A stretch of 64,000 nt of DNA, taken from positions 62,001 through 126,000 of the forward strand of contig NZ_FMAE01000004.1 in assembly GCF_900094575.1 (NCBI RefSeq), read 5' to 3'. This document shows, in pieces, positions 27,954-36,298 of this stretch (position 1 is the stretch's first letter; each line of letters opens with the position of its first letter). The notes beneath the pieces were generated by a model that saw only the letters and a program-made list of their open reading frames with translations, was not told the origin of the DNA and did no database searches. Both the position numbers and the translations under genes were made by a program. Source of the DNA: Bradyrhizobium yuanmingense (lineage in GTDB: Bacteria; Pseudomonadota; Alphaproteobacteria; Rhizobiales; Xanthobacteraceae).

Positions 27954-28448
27954 ATGCGGTCGAAGAGCTTTGAGGGGATGACGTGCTCGATTGCCGGCGT
28001 GCTCGACGCCGTGGGCGACCGCTGGGCTATGTTGATTCTGCGCGATCTCTCGCTGGGGCTAAGCAAATATGAGGAATTGAGGAAATCGACCGGGGTCACG
28101 CATGCGACGCTCTCGGACCGGCTCGGCCATTTGGAAGAGAACCATTTGATCGAGCGGCGGCAATACCAGACGGGCCCCGATCGCTACGAATACATCCTCA
28201 CGCGGAAAGGGTGGGACATCGTCTTAGTAATTCAGGCGCTTGCCCAAGTCGGGGACAAGTGGGCCATTGCAGGCGAAGCGGGGCCGCCGCTCAGGTTCAT
28301 CAACAAGAACAGCGGACGTCCGGTGAAGGTCGCTTTAATCGACGACAAGTCAGGGGAGGTGGTGCGGCTGCGAGACGTCAGGCCGCAGGCCGGCCCCGGA
28401 GCCGACGAACTCGTGCGGTGGCGATTGACCAAGTTTGACCAGCGATGA
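27954..28448 (+). CDS. HxlR-family winged-helix regulator (second of three)
   Basis: A 164-residue regulator with the HxlR signature CSIAGVLDAVGDRWAMLILR and recognition helix TLSDRLGHLEENHLI. The helix differs from those of the other two HxlR proteins, in line with the different palindrome next to this gene. ATG at 27954 is chosen because AGGGTGG is 5 bases upstream; GTG at 27945 is possible. It is divergent from the unknown protein and Mo-hydroxylase genes, so it is probably their repressor, responding to the substrate or an intermediate. Confidence 0.9.
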   Translation: MRSKSFEGMTCSIAGVLDAVGDRWAMLILRDLSLGLSKYEELRKSTGVTHATLSDRLGHLEENHLIERRQYQTGPDRYEYILTRKGWDIVLVIQALAQVGDKWAIAGEAGPPLRFINKNSGRPVKVALIDDKSGEVVRLRDVRPQAGPGADELVRWRLTKFDQR

Positions 28449-28709
28449 TCTCGATCTGTCGCTAATCAGGCGCAGGCCTCGCCGTGTAGAGGTAAGGGCG
28501 GAATTGCCAATGCGTGGTGAGGAGCAATTTTCTGTGAATTCAAGACCAAAAACTGCGTCGGGTATACCGTCGGAATTTGTCCGTCAGATTCGAAAATGTG
28601 TGTTTGCAAATCAACGACGAAACCTAGTTCGAAATGATTGAGTGGGTTCATCGATTTTTCGGAAAGAGTGCGGCAGCTATGGGTGAACTGGAAGCAGTGA
28701 GGTATTCCT

Positions 28710-28994
28710 CTAGATGAGGATCATCTTCACTGCGACGTCCCGTGCCACGTCATAACGGTACGCCATCTTGTGGACAGGTCGATCGCCCTCGATGGCGTAC
28801 ATCTCGAAGGAGCGGCTCCCCGTCGCACCTCTACTGACCGACGCTGACGAGAGGAGCGCCGGCTATCTCATCTTAACCATGCGTCCGCTCGGGCACTGTA
28901 TCCTCGTCTTGCGCTGGATGTCAGACGTGGTGCAGCCACGGTGGTCGCGGATGAAGTTTTAGACCTTCTGGTGCTGCTGCTCAGTGAGCTTCAT
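28710..28994 (-). pseudogene. Small degenerate gene with two in-frame stops
   Basis: On the minus strand a 95-codon frame starts MKLTEQQHQKV and ends DVAVKMILI, but is broken by TAA at codon 12 and TAG at codon 45. The remaining text is protein-like (NFIRDHRGCTTSDIQRKT, an HTH-like stretch, and SFEMYAIEGDRPVHKMAYRY), so this looks like a dead gene, perhaps of phage or mobile origin. No family is assigned. It is the only content I can see in the 713-base space between the HxlR and TetR genes; 28449-28709 and 28995-29161 show nothing clear and are less GC-rich than the surroundings. Confidence 0.5.
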
Positions 28995-29161
28995 GCGTTC
29001 AAGGGAGCCTCAACGCGTGATTCTGCTTGATTAGAACATGCTCGCGACTACTTGCGCTTTGTCCTGTGTAAACGTCTCTTGTGCACCGAGGTGAAGGCAG
29101 CATTTGAGTGACTTGCAAAGTGGAAGGGCATAACTCCTGGCGGATCAGTGGCTAGGTAGAC

Positions 29162-29743
29162 CTAGGTCTTCTTGCGCAGCTCATGATATTCGAGGATGGC
29201 CTTGCGAGCCGCCAGCAGAAGCTTGTCGGAGGTCTCTTGGTCCTTCATGACACGGGAGAGGGTCACAGCTCCAACGACCATGCTCATGACGGCCATGGCG
29301 AAGTCATCCCCCTCCTCCTCTTCTGCGATGTCTTTGATGTTGTCGAAGTACTTCCCCAGTCTATCCGACATGATCGACCGAGCGCGGGTACCGGCGCGCG
29401 CAACGTCGCCAGCCAAAGCCGAAATTGCGCATCCTGTACTCGGATTGTCGCGATGGGTCTTGCTAAGATAGCTGTTCAAGAAGGATTTAAGTGTGCGCGG
29501 ACCTTTCGTGCTCCCGCTCCGTAGCGATGACTCTTCGCCATCGCGAAGCGCCTTTTCCAACGCCTCGGCGACCAAATCGTCGCGTGACGAGAAATGCCCG
29601 TAGAACCCCCCATGCGTGAGCTTCGCGGACTTCATCAGGTCCCCGATGCTCACGCCGGATAGACCGAGCTCCCGGAGTTGAAGCGCTGCCGCGTCCAGAA
29701 TCCGCTGCCGGCTCTGCGCTTTGTCGGCTTGAGAATGACCCAC
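29162..29743 (-). CDS. TetR/AcrR-family transcriptional regulator
   Basis: A 193-residue TetR-family protein. The helix-turn-helix is in residues 12-56 (VSIGDLMKSAKLTHGGFYGH). The ligand domain has THRDNPSTGCAISALAGDVA, the same block as in the regulator at 9330, so both are one subfamily. It is divergent from the feruloyl-CoA-synthetase-like gene, with two 24-base operators in between. It is the probable repressor of the 29924-36041 operon; in similar systems the CoA thioester formed by the ligase releases the repressor, which would fit here but is inference. Confidence 0.92.
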   Translation of the reverse strand: MGHSQADKAQSRQRILDAAALQLRELGLSGVSIGDLMKSAKLTHGGFYGHFSSRDDLVAEALEKALRDGEESSLRSGSTKGPRTLKSFLNSYLSKTHRDNPSTGCAISALAGDVARAGTRARSIMSDRLGKYFDNIKDIAEEEEGDDFAMAVMSMVVGAVTLSRVMKDQETSDKLLLAARKAILEYHELRKKT

Positions 29744-29776
29744 GTTCCGAAATCTCCAAAAACTAAGACTTGACGA

Positions 29777-29826
29777 TCTGGATGATAGGCGTCATCCTGA
29801 TTTCTGGATGATGAGAATCATCCAGA
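29777..29826. promoter_or_regulatory. Two TetR operators between tetR and the ligase operon
   Basis: The site at 29803-29826 is perfect: TCTGGATGAT, four bases GAGA, then ATCATCCAGA. The site at 29777-29800 has the same 24-base layout, with right arm GTCATCCTGA (two mismatches). Centres are 26 bases apart. A weak TTGACG (29770) overlaps the left site. This layout is typical of a TetR protein binding as a pair of dimers and repressing both directions. Confidence 0.75.
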
Positions 29827-29923
29827 TCGCTTTCCGGAAGATAAGGATGTTCGCGGTCGAAGCCAATCACTTTTGACTGCGCCTATCCGGGAGTGGTCCA
29901 ATCGCCAACAGGGAGAAGACGAC

Positions 29924-31813
29924 GTGGGAGCAATCCGACCGGGTGCCGACGCTGACGTGCTGTCGCGTGGTCCGGCCCCATTTCGTCAAGTCGATTGGCT
30001 CGAGCGCGACGTTGCGATGGAGCATCGTCCGGATGGAACGATCCGGATGAAGTCACGAATCCCGCTCGCGCCCTTCGAGCGGCATGTGCCGGCGTTTCTG
30101 ACCCGCTGGGCGCAAGAGCGCCCGGACCAAGTCTGGCTGGGGCAGCGAGCGGGTAGCGGCTGGCAGGAGCTCACCTACGCCAACGGGAAGCGGCGCGTGG
30201 ACTCGGTCACCCAGGCTCTCCTCGATTTGCCCCCGGATGCTCGGGGTCCCATCGCGATCTTGAGCGGAAATTCCATCGAACATGCTATCGTGATGATGGC
30301 CGGCATGCAGGCGCGTCTGCCGGTTGCGCCAATTTCGCCTGCGTACTCACTTCAAAGCGGCGACCATTCGAAGCTGAAGCATATCTTTCGCCTCATCCGG
30401 CCGAAGATTATCTTCGTCCAGGACACGCGACCGTTCGTGAGCGCCTTTTTGGCCCTGGATTTGTCGGACGTCACCGTCATATCGGTCGCGGGAAGCACCC
30501 GGCCTCGGCATCTCGCCTACGATGAGCTGACGAAGACCAAGCCGACCGGCAACGTTAAGGACTCGATTGACCGCATCGATCCGGCGGCTCCGGCGAAATA
30601 CCTCTTCACTTCCGGTTCTACCGGCGTGCCGAAGGCGGTGATCACCACACAGCGCATGATGTGCGCCAACGTGGCGATGATCAATCAGTGCCGATCGCTC
30701 AATGCGGAGCCGGGCGTCAGCAAATACCTGGACTGGTTGCCCTGGAACCACGTCATGGGTGGAAACGGCGTATTTAACGTCGTCCTCTCTCTGGGTTTGT
30801 CGCTCTACATCGACGACGGCAAGCCCGTGGGGGAACAATTCTCGAAGACGATCCGGAATCTGCGAGATATTTCACCGATCTCCTACACGAACGCGCCGGC
30901 GGGCTTCGCGTCTCTTGCAGCGGCACTCGAAGGCGACGACGAGCTATGCCGTTCCTTCTTCAAGAATTTGAAAGTGATGACATACGGCGGTGCGCGCTTG
31001 CCCGACGACGTCTATGCCCGTGTTCAGGCGCTCGCCGTCAAGACCACGGGACAGCGCATCGTGTTCACGACGACGTACGGGGCGACCGAGACGGCGCCGG
31101 CAGCAACCATGTCCTATTGGAATGCCGAGCGGGTGGGTCTGATCGGGCTGCCCTGTCCGGGTGTCGAACTCAAATTGCTTCCGGTCACAGATGGTAAGTA
31201 CGAAGTCAGGATCAAGAGCGTCGCCGTCACGCCGGGCTATCAGGACCAACCGGATCTGACTGAAGCGGCGTTCGACGAAGAAGGATTTTACAAGATCGGC
31301 GATCTCGTCGAATTCGCGACTTACGGTCGGCCGGCTAAAGGCTTGGTTTTCGCGGGGCGCCTAGTCGAGAACTTCAAACTCTTGTCCGGGACGTTCGTCC
31401 TGGTCAGCGCACTGCGTGTCGATGTAATTGCCGCTGCGAGTCCGCTGATCTCGGACGCATTGGTTGCCGGCCAGGATCGCGACGAGGTGGGTTTGCTGGC
31501 CTGGCCTCATCTGGAGGCCTGCCGCTCCTATCTCGGGGACCGCACCGCGACCATCGAAAAGATCGTCGGAAGTCGCGAGATCCGCGACGCCATCCGATGG
31601 GGCATCCATTCTCACAACCAAGCGTGCGGCAACGCTGGGAGCCGGCGTATCGGGCGAGTGCTTCTACTTAGCGATCCACCCTCGATCGATCACAACGAAA
31701 TCACCGACAAGGGTTACGTCAATCAACGCGCCGGATTGATCCGTCGGTCCGCCGCCGTCGAACACCTCTACGCGGATCCCGTCGCAAGCGACGTGATCAT
31801 CATGCCGCGTTAG
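29924..31813 (+). CDS. Feruloyl-CoA synthetase-like acid:CoA ligase
   Basis: A 629-residue ANL-superfamily ligase of the feruloyl-CoA synthetase type. The P-loop is KYLFTSGSTGVPKAV (about residue 225), the A5 motif TTYGATETAPA, and the A8 region is the short form FAGRLVENFKLLSGTFV of this class. The C-terminal EITDKGYVNQRA contains the expected catalytic lysine. GTG at 29924 is preferred, as GGGAGA is 7 bases before; a TTG at 29873 would add 17 residues. It leads an operon with crotonase, acyl-CoA dehydrogenase, SDR and MaoC hydratase, so the acid is probably a phenylpropanoid or similar side-chain acid degraded by beta-oxidation. Confidence 0.85.
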   Translation: MGAIRPGADADVLSRGPAPFRQVDWLERDVAMEHRPDGTIRMKSRIPLAPFERHVPAFLTRWAQERPDQVWLGQRAGSGWQELTYANGKRRVDSVTQALLDLPPDARGPIAILSGNSIEHAIVMMAGMQARLPVAPISPAYSLQSGDHSKLKHIFRLIRPKIIFVQDTRPFVSAFLALDLSDVTVISVAGSTRPRHLAYDELTKTKPTGNVKDSIDRIDPAAPAKYLFTSGSTGVPKAVITTQRMMCANVAMINQCRSLNAEPGVSKYLDWLPWNHVMGGNGVFNVVLSLGLSLYIDDGKPVGEQFSKTIRNLRDISPISYTNAPAGFASLAAALEGDDELCRSFFKNLKVMTYGGARLPDDVYARVQALAVKTTGQRIVFTTTYGATETAPAATMSYWNAERVGLIGLPCPGVELKLLPVTDGKYEVRIKSVAVTPGYQDQPDLTEAAFDEEGFYKIGDLVEFATYGRPAKGLVFAGRLVENFKLLSGTFVLVSALRVDVIAAASPLISDALVAGQDRDEVGLLAWPHLEACRSYLGDRTATIEKIVGSREIRDAIRWGIHSHNQACGNAGSRRIGRVLLLSDPPSIDHNEITDKGYVNQRAGLIRRSAAVEHLYADPVASDVIIMPR

Positions 31814-31846
31814 GCAAATTTCAACACAACGAAACGGAGTATAGAA

Positions 31847-32638
31847 ATGTCGGACAAGGTCGAAGCGGTGGGACGCGTCTATCATGAAACGCACGGTCAC
31901 GTTCTCAAGATCGTGATCGACAACGCTGCGAAGAAGAACTCGTTCAGCCCCGAAATGATGGCAGAACTGTCGGACGCAATGACACTGCTCGATGGCGACG
32001 AGAACCTGTGGGTCGGCGTCCTCTGCGCGAATGGTTCGGACTTCACGGCCGGTCTCGACATGCCGAAGTTCTTCGGACCCAAGGCGACCGTGAAGCCGCG
32101 CAAGGAAGGCAACATCGATCCCTTCGGTCTCGCTAACCGTTGCCGCAAGCCAATCGTCACCGCCGTTCAGGGCATCTGCTTCACGGTTGGCATCGAGATT
32201 TCGCTCGCCGGCGACATCGTCGTCGCGGCGGAAGATACCCGCTTTTGCCAGATGGAATCGAAACGCGGCATCGCGCCGCTCGGGGGCGCTCACTTCCGCT
32301 ATCTGACGCGAGCCGGTTGGGGAGATGCCATGTACCATCTTTTCCTCTGCGACGAGTTCAACGCCCAGCGGGCCTACAAGATCGGTCTCGTCCAGGAGGT
32401 CGTGCCCGCCGGCAAGCAGGTGGAACGAGCCATGGAGTTGGCTCAGTTGATCGCCAAGAATGCGCCCATCGGCATCCAGATCACCAAGGAAGCGGGTCGC
32501 AAGTTCATCGAGGCGGGGGAGAAGGCCGCGGTCGACATCATTCCCCAGATCCGCGATCGGGTCATGAACAGCGAAGACATGAAGGAAGGTATCCAGTCCT
32601 TCGTCGAACGTCGTGCCGCGGTCTTTAAGGGCCGCTGA
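31847..32638 (+). CDS. Enoyl-CoA hydratase family protein of the ligase operon
   Basis: A 263-residue crotonase. The oxyanion segment is SDFTAGLDMPKFF (about residue 65), then VQGICFTVGIEISLAGDIVV and SKRGIAPLGGAHFRYLTRAG for the second part of the active site. The canonical GGG of many hydratases is TVG, and the first Glu is kept (GIEISLAG). It could be a hydratase or, given the ligase before it, a hydroxycinnamoyl-CoA hydratase-lyase; no vanillin-type aldehyde dehydrogenase is present, so hydratase is favoured. The gene lies 33 bases after the ligase. Confidence 0.88.
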   Translation: MSDKVEAVGRVYHETHGHVLKIVIDNAAKKNSFSPEMMAELSDAMTLLDGDENLWVGVLCANGSDFTAGLDMPKFFGPKATVKPRKEGNIDPFGLANRCRKPIVTAVQGICFTVGIEISLAGDIVVAAEDTRFCQMESKRGIAPLGGAHFRYLTRAGWGDAMYHLFLCDEFNAQRAYKIGLVQEVVPAGKQVERAMELAQLIAKNAPIGIQITKEAGRKFIEAGEKAAVDIIPQIRDRVMNSEDMKEGIQSFVERRAAVFKGR

Positions 32639-32662
32639 GATCTTCTATTCTGGAGTTGTGCG

Positions 32663-34477
32663 ATGGTCGCCTACAAGGCACCGGTTGATGAGTACATGTT
32701 CATCCTGCATGAACTCCTGAGAATTCAGGATTTCACGCACGTTCCCGGGTTCGAAAACGTCAGCGAGGAACTGACGCGACAGATCCTCGAGGGGGCGGCG
32801 ACCTTTTGTGAGGAGGTTCTGCAGCCTCTCAATCAAGTCGGCGACGAACAGGGGTGCGTGCTTGAAAACGGCGTCGTGCGGACTCCGGACGGGTTTGCGG
32901 CGGCCTATCAGCAGTACTGCGATGCAGGGTGGAACAAGCTTGCGGCGCCGGAAGAGCACGGCGGCGCAGGGCTTCCTGGTGTCGTCGCGCTGCCGGTTTC
33001 CGAATTCTCCGTCTCTGCGAACGCAGGGTTGGCGCTCTATTCCGGCCTGACGAACGCTGCTCACGCCACGCTCGCCCGATCGGGCGCGGCGTGGATGCAG
33101 GAGCACGTCAGGCCGCGGATGATCGACGGGAAGTGGACAGGCACCATGTGTCTGACAGAACCGCACTGCGGCACTGACCTCCGTCTGATGAAGACAAAGG
33201 CCTACGAACAGCCTGATGGTACCTACCGGGTCACGGGCACGAAGATCTTCATTTCCGGCGGCGACCATGACCTGTCCGAGAACATCATTCATCTCGTTCT
33301 GGCGAAGCTGCCGAACGCGGAGGGGAAGTTCGTCGACGATCTGTCGACGGTGAATTTCTTCATGATTCCGAAGTTTTCGATTGATCCCGCTACAGGAAAG
33401 ATGCTCGGCCGCAACGGCGTCAGCGTCGGCAGTGTCGAAAAGAAAATGGGGATCAAAGGCAACGCAACCTGCGTCCTGAACTTCGAGGAAGCCGTGGCGT
33501 ACCGGCTCGCCGGCGGCGGCCAGAAGTCGGGTGCCACGAGCTCGGCGGCCGGAATGGCAGGCATGTTCGCTATGATGAACGGCGCCCGTCTCGGCACCGG
33601 CATCTCCGCCTTGGCCGTCGCGGAGACAGCAGCCCAAAACGGCGCAACCTACGCGCGCGAGCGTGTGGCTGGAAAGGGCGAGCAAGGCTCGTCGACGCCA
33701 CATACAATCGCAGAATATCCGGATGTCAGGCGGTTGCTGTTGCGACAGCGGGCCTTCATCGAGGGAGCAAGGGCGCTCGGCGCTTGGATATCCCTGCTCA
33801 TCGATCTCGATCGGCATTCCGAGGACCCGCAGCAGCGTCAGCGAGCCGCGGACCTGGTTCAATTACTGACCCCGGTCATCAAGGCCTATTTCAGCGATCA
33901 AGCTTCCGCGACCGCGAACGCCACGGTCCAGATCTACGGCGGTCACGGTTATATTCGCGACAACGGCGTCGAGCAGTTCGTGCGCGATGCGCGTATCTAT
34001 CAGATCTACGAAGGTGCAAACGGCGTCCAAGCGCTGGATCTTGTCGCCCGCAAAATGCCGACTGCTAACGGGCGCCTCTTCGCGACGTTCCTCGAGGAAG
34101 TTGAAAGCGCGATCGAGCAGTGCAGGGCAGTCCCACGTCTGGACGAGCTGGCTGAGGCCCTGCACGAGAGCACAACGGATCTCAAGCAGGCCGCAGAGTG
34201 GCTGCAACGCGGGGGCGACCTCACCGACGCTGCCGGGGGTTCCTACGATATCATGGATATTTTCGGGGTGGTCGCGGTCGGAATGATGTGGGCCCGGATG
34301 GCTACGCGAGCATACGAGAAGATCGCGGAGGGGGATGTTAGGTCGTCCTTCTATGAGCGCAAGCTCGCGTTGGCCCATTTTTGGGCAAAGCGCGAACTGC
34401 CGATGACACGCGCCTTGTTGCGGCGCGCGAGTCTTGGTGCCGAGGGATTGATGGACCTCGCGGCGGCAGATCTCTGA
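32663..34477 (+). CDS. Acyl-CoA dehydrogenase, long form with extra C-terminal domain
   Basis: A 604-residue acyl-CoA dehydrogenase of the long subgroup that includes DmdC-type enzymes. Visible parts are MCLTEPHCGTDLRLMKTKA (FAD signature, about residue 160), FISGGDHDLSENIIHLVLAK, MGIKGNATC, and QIYGGHGYIRDNGVEQFVRD with YQIYEGANGVQALDLV (about 420-460), followed by a helical C-terminal domain. Related enzymes oxidise acyl-CoAs with heteroatom or aryl side chains, in keeping with the ligase of this operon. The start at 32663 lies 24 bases after the crotonase. Confidence 0.93.
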   Translation: MVAYKAPVDEYMFILHELLRIQDFTHVPGFENVSEELTRQILEGAATFCEEVLQPLNQVGDEQGCVLENGVVRTPDGFAAAYQQYCDAGWNKLAAPEEHGGAGLPGVVALPVSEFSVSANAGLALYSGLTNAAHATLARSGAAWMQEHVRPRMIDGKWTGTMCLTEPHCGTDLRLMKTKAYEQPDGTYRVTGTKIFISGGDHDLSENIIHLVLAKLPNAEGKFVDDLSTVNFFMIPKFSIDPATGKMLGRNGVSVGSVEKKMGIKGNATCVLNFEEAVAYRLAGGGQKSGATSSAAGMAGMFAMMNGARLGTGISALAVAETAAQNGATYARERVAGKGEQGSSTPHTIAEYPDVRRLLLRQRAFIEGARALGAWISLLIDLDRHSEDPQQRQRAADLVQLLTPVIKAYFSDQASATANATVQIYGGHGYIRDNGVEQFVRDARIYQIYEGANGVQALDLVARKMPTANGRLFATFLEEVESAIEQCRAVPRLDELAEALHESTTDLKQAAEWLQRGGDLTDAAGGSYDIMDIFGVVAVGMMWARMATRAYEKIAEGDVRSSFYERKLALAHFWAKRELPMTRALLRRASLGAEGLMDLAAADL

Positions 34478-34517
34478 GACAGCAGGAAAAGTTCAAGAAG
34501 TAAAGGGAGACAACGGA

Positions 34518-35297
34518 ATGGCAAGCATCATGAAGGCTTTCGATCTGAAGGGTAAGACCGCGCTCGTCACGGGCGGGTCGCGTGGTCTGGGATTGCAGAT
34601 CGCGGAGGTTCTGGGTGAGCAGGGCGCGCGCCTCGTGATCTCTTCCCGTAAAGCCGCCGATCTCGAAGAGGCAAAGAAGCATCTATCGGGACTCGGAATC
34701 GAGGTCGACTATATCGCCGCGGACAATTCCAAGGACGAGGACGTCGCCCGCCTAGCCGACGAAGCTCTCAAGAAGCTGGGCCGCATCGACATCCTCGTCA
34801 ACAACGCTGGTGCGACTTGGGGGGCCCCCGCCGAGGATCATCCGATCGATGCCTGGGACAAGGTGATGAACCTCAACATCCGATCGATCTTCCTGTTGTC
34901 GCAGCGGGTCGGAAAGCTCTCGATGATCCCCAACAAGTACGGCCGGGTCATCAATCTGGCTTCGATCGCGGGTCTGCGCGGCAACCGCGGCGGGCTGGGA
35001 ACGCTCGCTTACAACACGAGCAAGGCGGCGGTCGTTAACTTCACAAGAGGTCTGGCCGGCGAGTGGGGCAAGTATGGCATCACCGTCAACGCGCTCGCCC
35101 CCGGCTTCTTCCCGTCGAAGATGACCTACGGGACCATCAAGGCGCTGGGCGAAGAGAAGCTCATCGAAGGTGTGCCGCTCCGCCGGCTGGGCGATGACGA
35201 GGACCTGAAGGGTGCCGCACTTCTGTTTGCGAGCAACGCTGGTAAGCATATCACGGGACAAATCCTTGCGGTCGACGGCGGCACTACAGCCGTCTGA
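34518..35297 (+). CDS. Short-chain dehydrogenase with complete active site
   Basis: A 259-residue SDR that would oxidise a 3-hydroxyacyl-CoA or similar alcohol with NAD(P). All signatures are present: TGGSRGLGLQIAE (cofactor loop), NNAGATWGAP, the catalytic Ser in NLASIAG, YNTSKAAVV (YxxxK) and ALAPGFFPSKMT (PG motif). This contrasts with the three SDRs at 442, 12306 and 14010, which lack the tyrosine. AAAGGGAG precedes the ATG. It is the 3-hydroxy oxidation step of the 29924-36041 operon in my reading. Confidence 0.93.
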   Translation: MASIMKAFDLKGKTALVTGGSRGLGLQIAEVLGEQGARLVISSRKAADLEEAKKHLSGLGIEVDYIAADNSKDEDVARLADEALKKLGRIDILVNNAGATWGAPAEDHPIDAWDKVMNLNIRSIFLLSQRVGKLSMIPNKYGRVINLASIAGLRGNRGGLGTLAYNTSKAAVVNFTRGLAGEWGKYGITVNALAPGFFPSKMTYGTIKALGEEKLIEGVPLRRLGDDEDLKGAALLFASNAGKHITGQILAVDGGTTAV

Positions 35298-35564
35298 CGA
35301 GCGCCAGCGAACACCGAACAAGAGTAACTCTGGGGGGATGCCCTTCGCAGGCGGCTAACATCGACATGTCCATCGAACGTGCTCTTGCCGGCAATTCGTA
35401 TCAAGACCGCGAGCGACGACTATCGGCCGCTGGAGCAGATGCAGTTGATGCCCTTCCTCTGGAGGGGCTTGGCAGTTGTTCGGCGAAGTTATTGGCAGCC
35501 GCGATTAAGCGCCTTGCGCCGCGTCCACGCGACATGTTCATCGAGCAAGAACGGGAGCCATCGT

Positions 35565-36041
35565 ATGGCAGGTTACATCGACCTCAAGGATTACGCGGCC
35601 CGCAAGGGCCAGGCCGTCGGCACGTCGCGCTGGTTCGAGATCGACCAGAAGCGGATCAACGAATTTGCGGAGGTGACCGAGGACCGGCAGTTCATCCATG
35701 TCGATCCAGAGGAGGCTGCAAAAACACCGTTTCGAGGAACGATCGCTCATGGATTTCTGACGCTATCGATGCTTCTACCGATGGCGGTCGACGCGCTTCC
35801 GGGGATCAACGGTCGTATCATGAGCGTGAATTACGGCTTCGACAAGATCCGCTTCGTGACGCCCGTTCCGTCGGGAAGCAAGATTCGGGCGCATTTCAAG
35901 CTCGTCGACGTGACCCCGCGAAGTCCGATGGAATTTCTCACCAGGTCCGAAGTTTCCGTGGAAATCCAGGGGATCGAGAAGCCCGCGCTGATCGCGGAAT
36001 GGCTCGGTATTGCCCATTTCGCCGAGCCCATGGAGATCTGA
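35565..36041 (+). CDS. MaoC family enoyl-CoA dehydratase
   Basis: A 158-residue hot-dog-fold hydratase. The catalytic motif is TEDRQFIHVDPEEAA (Asp and His, about residues 36-50), followed by GTIAHGFLTLSMLLP. The ATG at 35565 gives MAGYIDLKDYAARKG, the usual start, with GGGAG upstream; the longer in-frame extension has no ribosome site. It lies 267 bases after the SDR, and no gene is evident in that space. It would hydrate an enoyl-CoA to the R-3-hydroxyacyl-CoA, giving the operon both a crotonase and a MaoC hydratase, perhaps for two different intermediates. Confidence 0.9.
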   Translation: MAGYIDLKDYAARKGQAVGTSRWFEIDQKRINEFAEVTEDRQFIHVDPEEAAKTPFRGTIAHGFLTLSMLLPMAVDALPGINGRIMSVNYGFDKIRFVTPVPSGSKIRAHFKLVDVTPRSPMEFLTRSEVSVEIQGIEKPALIAEWLGIAHFAEPMEI

Positions 36042-36156
36042 TTGCTGCTCGATTGAATAACGGATCTCCAATCCTGACTAACTTGGGCGCGAATGCTTGC
36101 GCTCAGCCCCGGGGCACACGGTCGAAGCGACCCTCCCTAGCTCGATGATTCCCTGG

Positions 36157-36190
36157 CGTCCTCAGCCTTCGGGCTGAGGACGGTTTTTTT
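36157..36190 (+). terminator. Strong intrinsic terminator
   Basis: A perfect 11-bp stem CGTCCTCAGCC with a TTCG loop, then G and seven Ts. It is 115 bases after the MaoC stop and closes the 29924-36041 operon. This means that the ligase at 36299 has its own promoter. Confidence 0.93.
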
Positions 36191-36204
36191 GCCGAGGCAG
36201 TACC

Positions 36205-36218
36205 ATTCATTGTTGAAT
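36205..36218. promoter_or_regulatory. Inverted repeat ATTCA-N4-TGAAT before the ligase
   Basis: ATTCA-TTGT-TGAAT lies between the terminator and the ligase start at 36299. The same pattern, ATTCA-N4-TGAAT, lies inside the palindrome at 38901-38918. The T-N11-A spacing is that of LysR-type boxes, and a LysR gene sits between the two sites. Confidence 0.5.
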
Positions 36219-36298
36219 AAGCCTTCGTCGATCTATGGCCTACCGGATGACGGATCCGCCATCCAACGTGAACGAAACAACAGCAGATGGAGGACGCC

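Noticed and set aside
31847-32638. Feruloyl-CoA hydratase-lyase making vanillin
   Set aside because: No aldehyde dehydrogenase or vanillate demethylase is nearby, and the following acyl-CoA dehydrogenase, SDR and hydratase fit side-chain beta-oxidation better; a specific call is not safe.
35366-36148. 260-codon frame overlapping the MaoC gene
   Set aside because: It runs in a different frame through a gene with clear catalytic motifs and shows no protein-like pattern itself.
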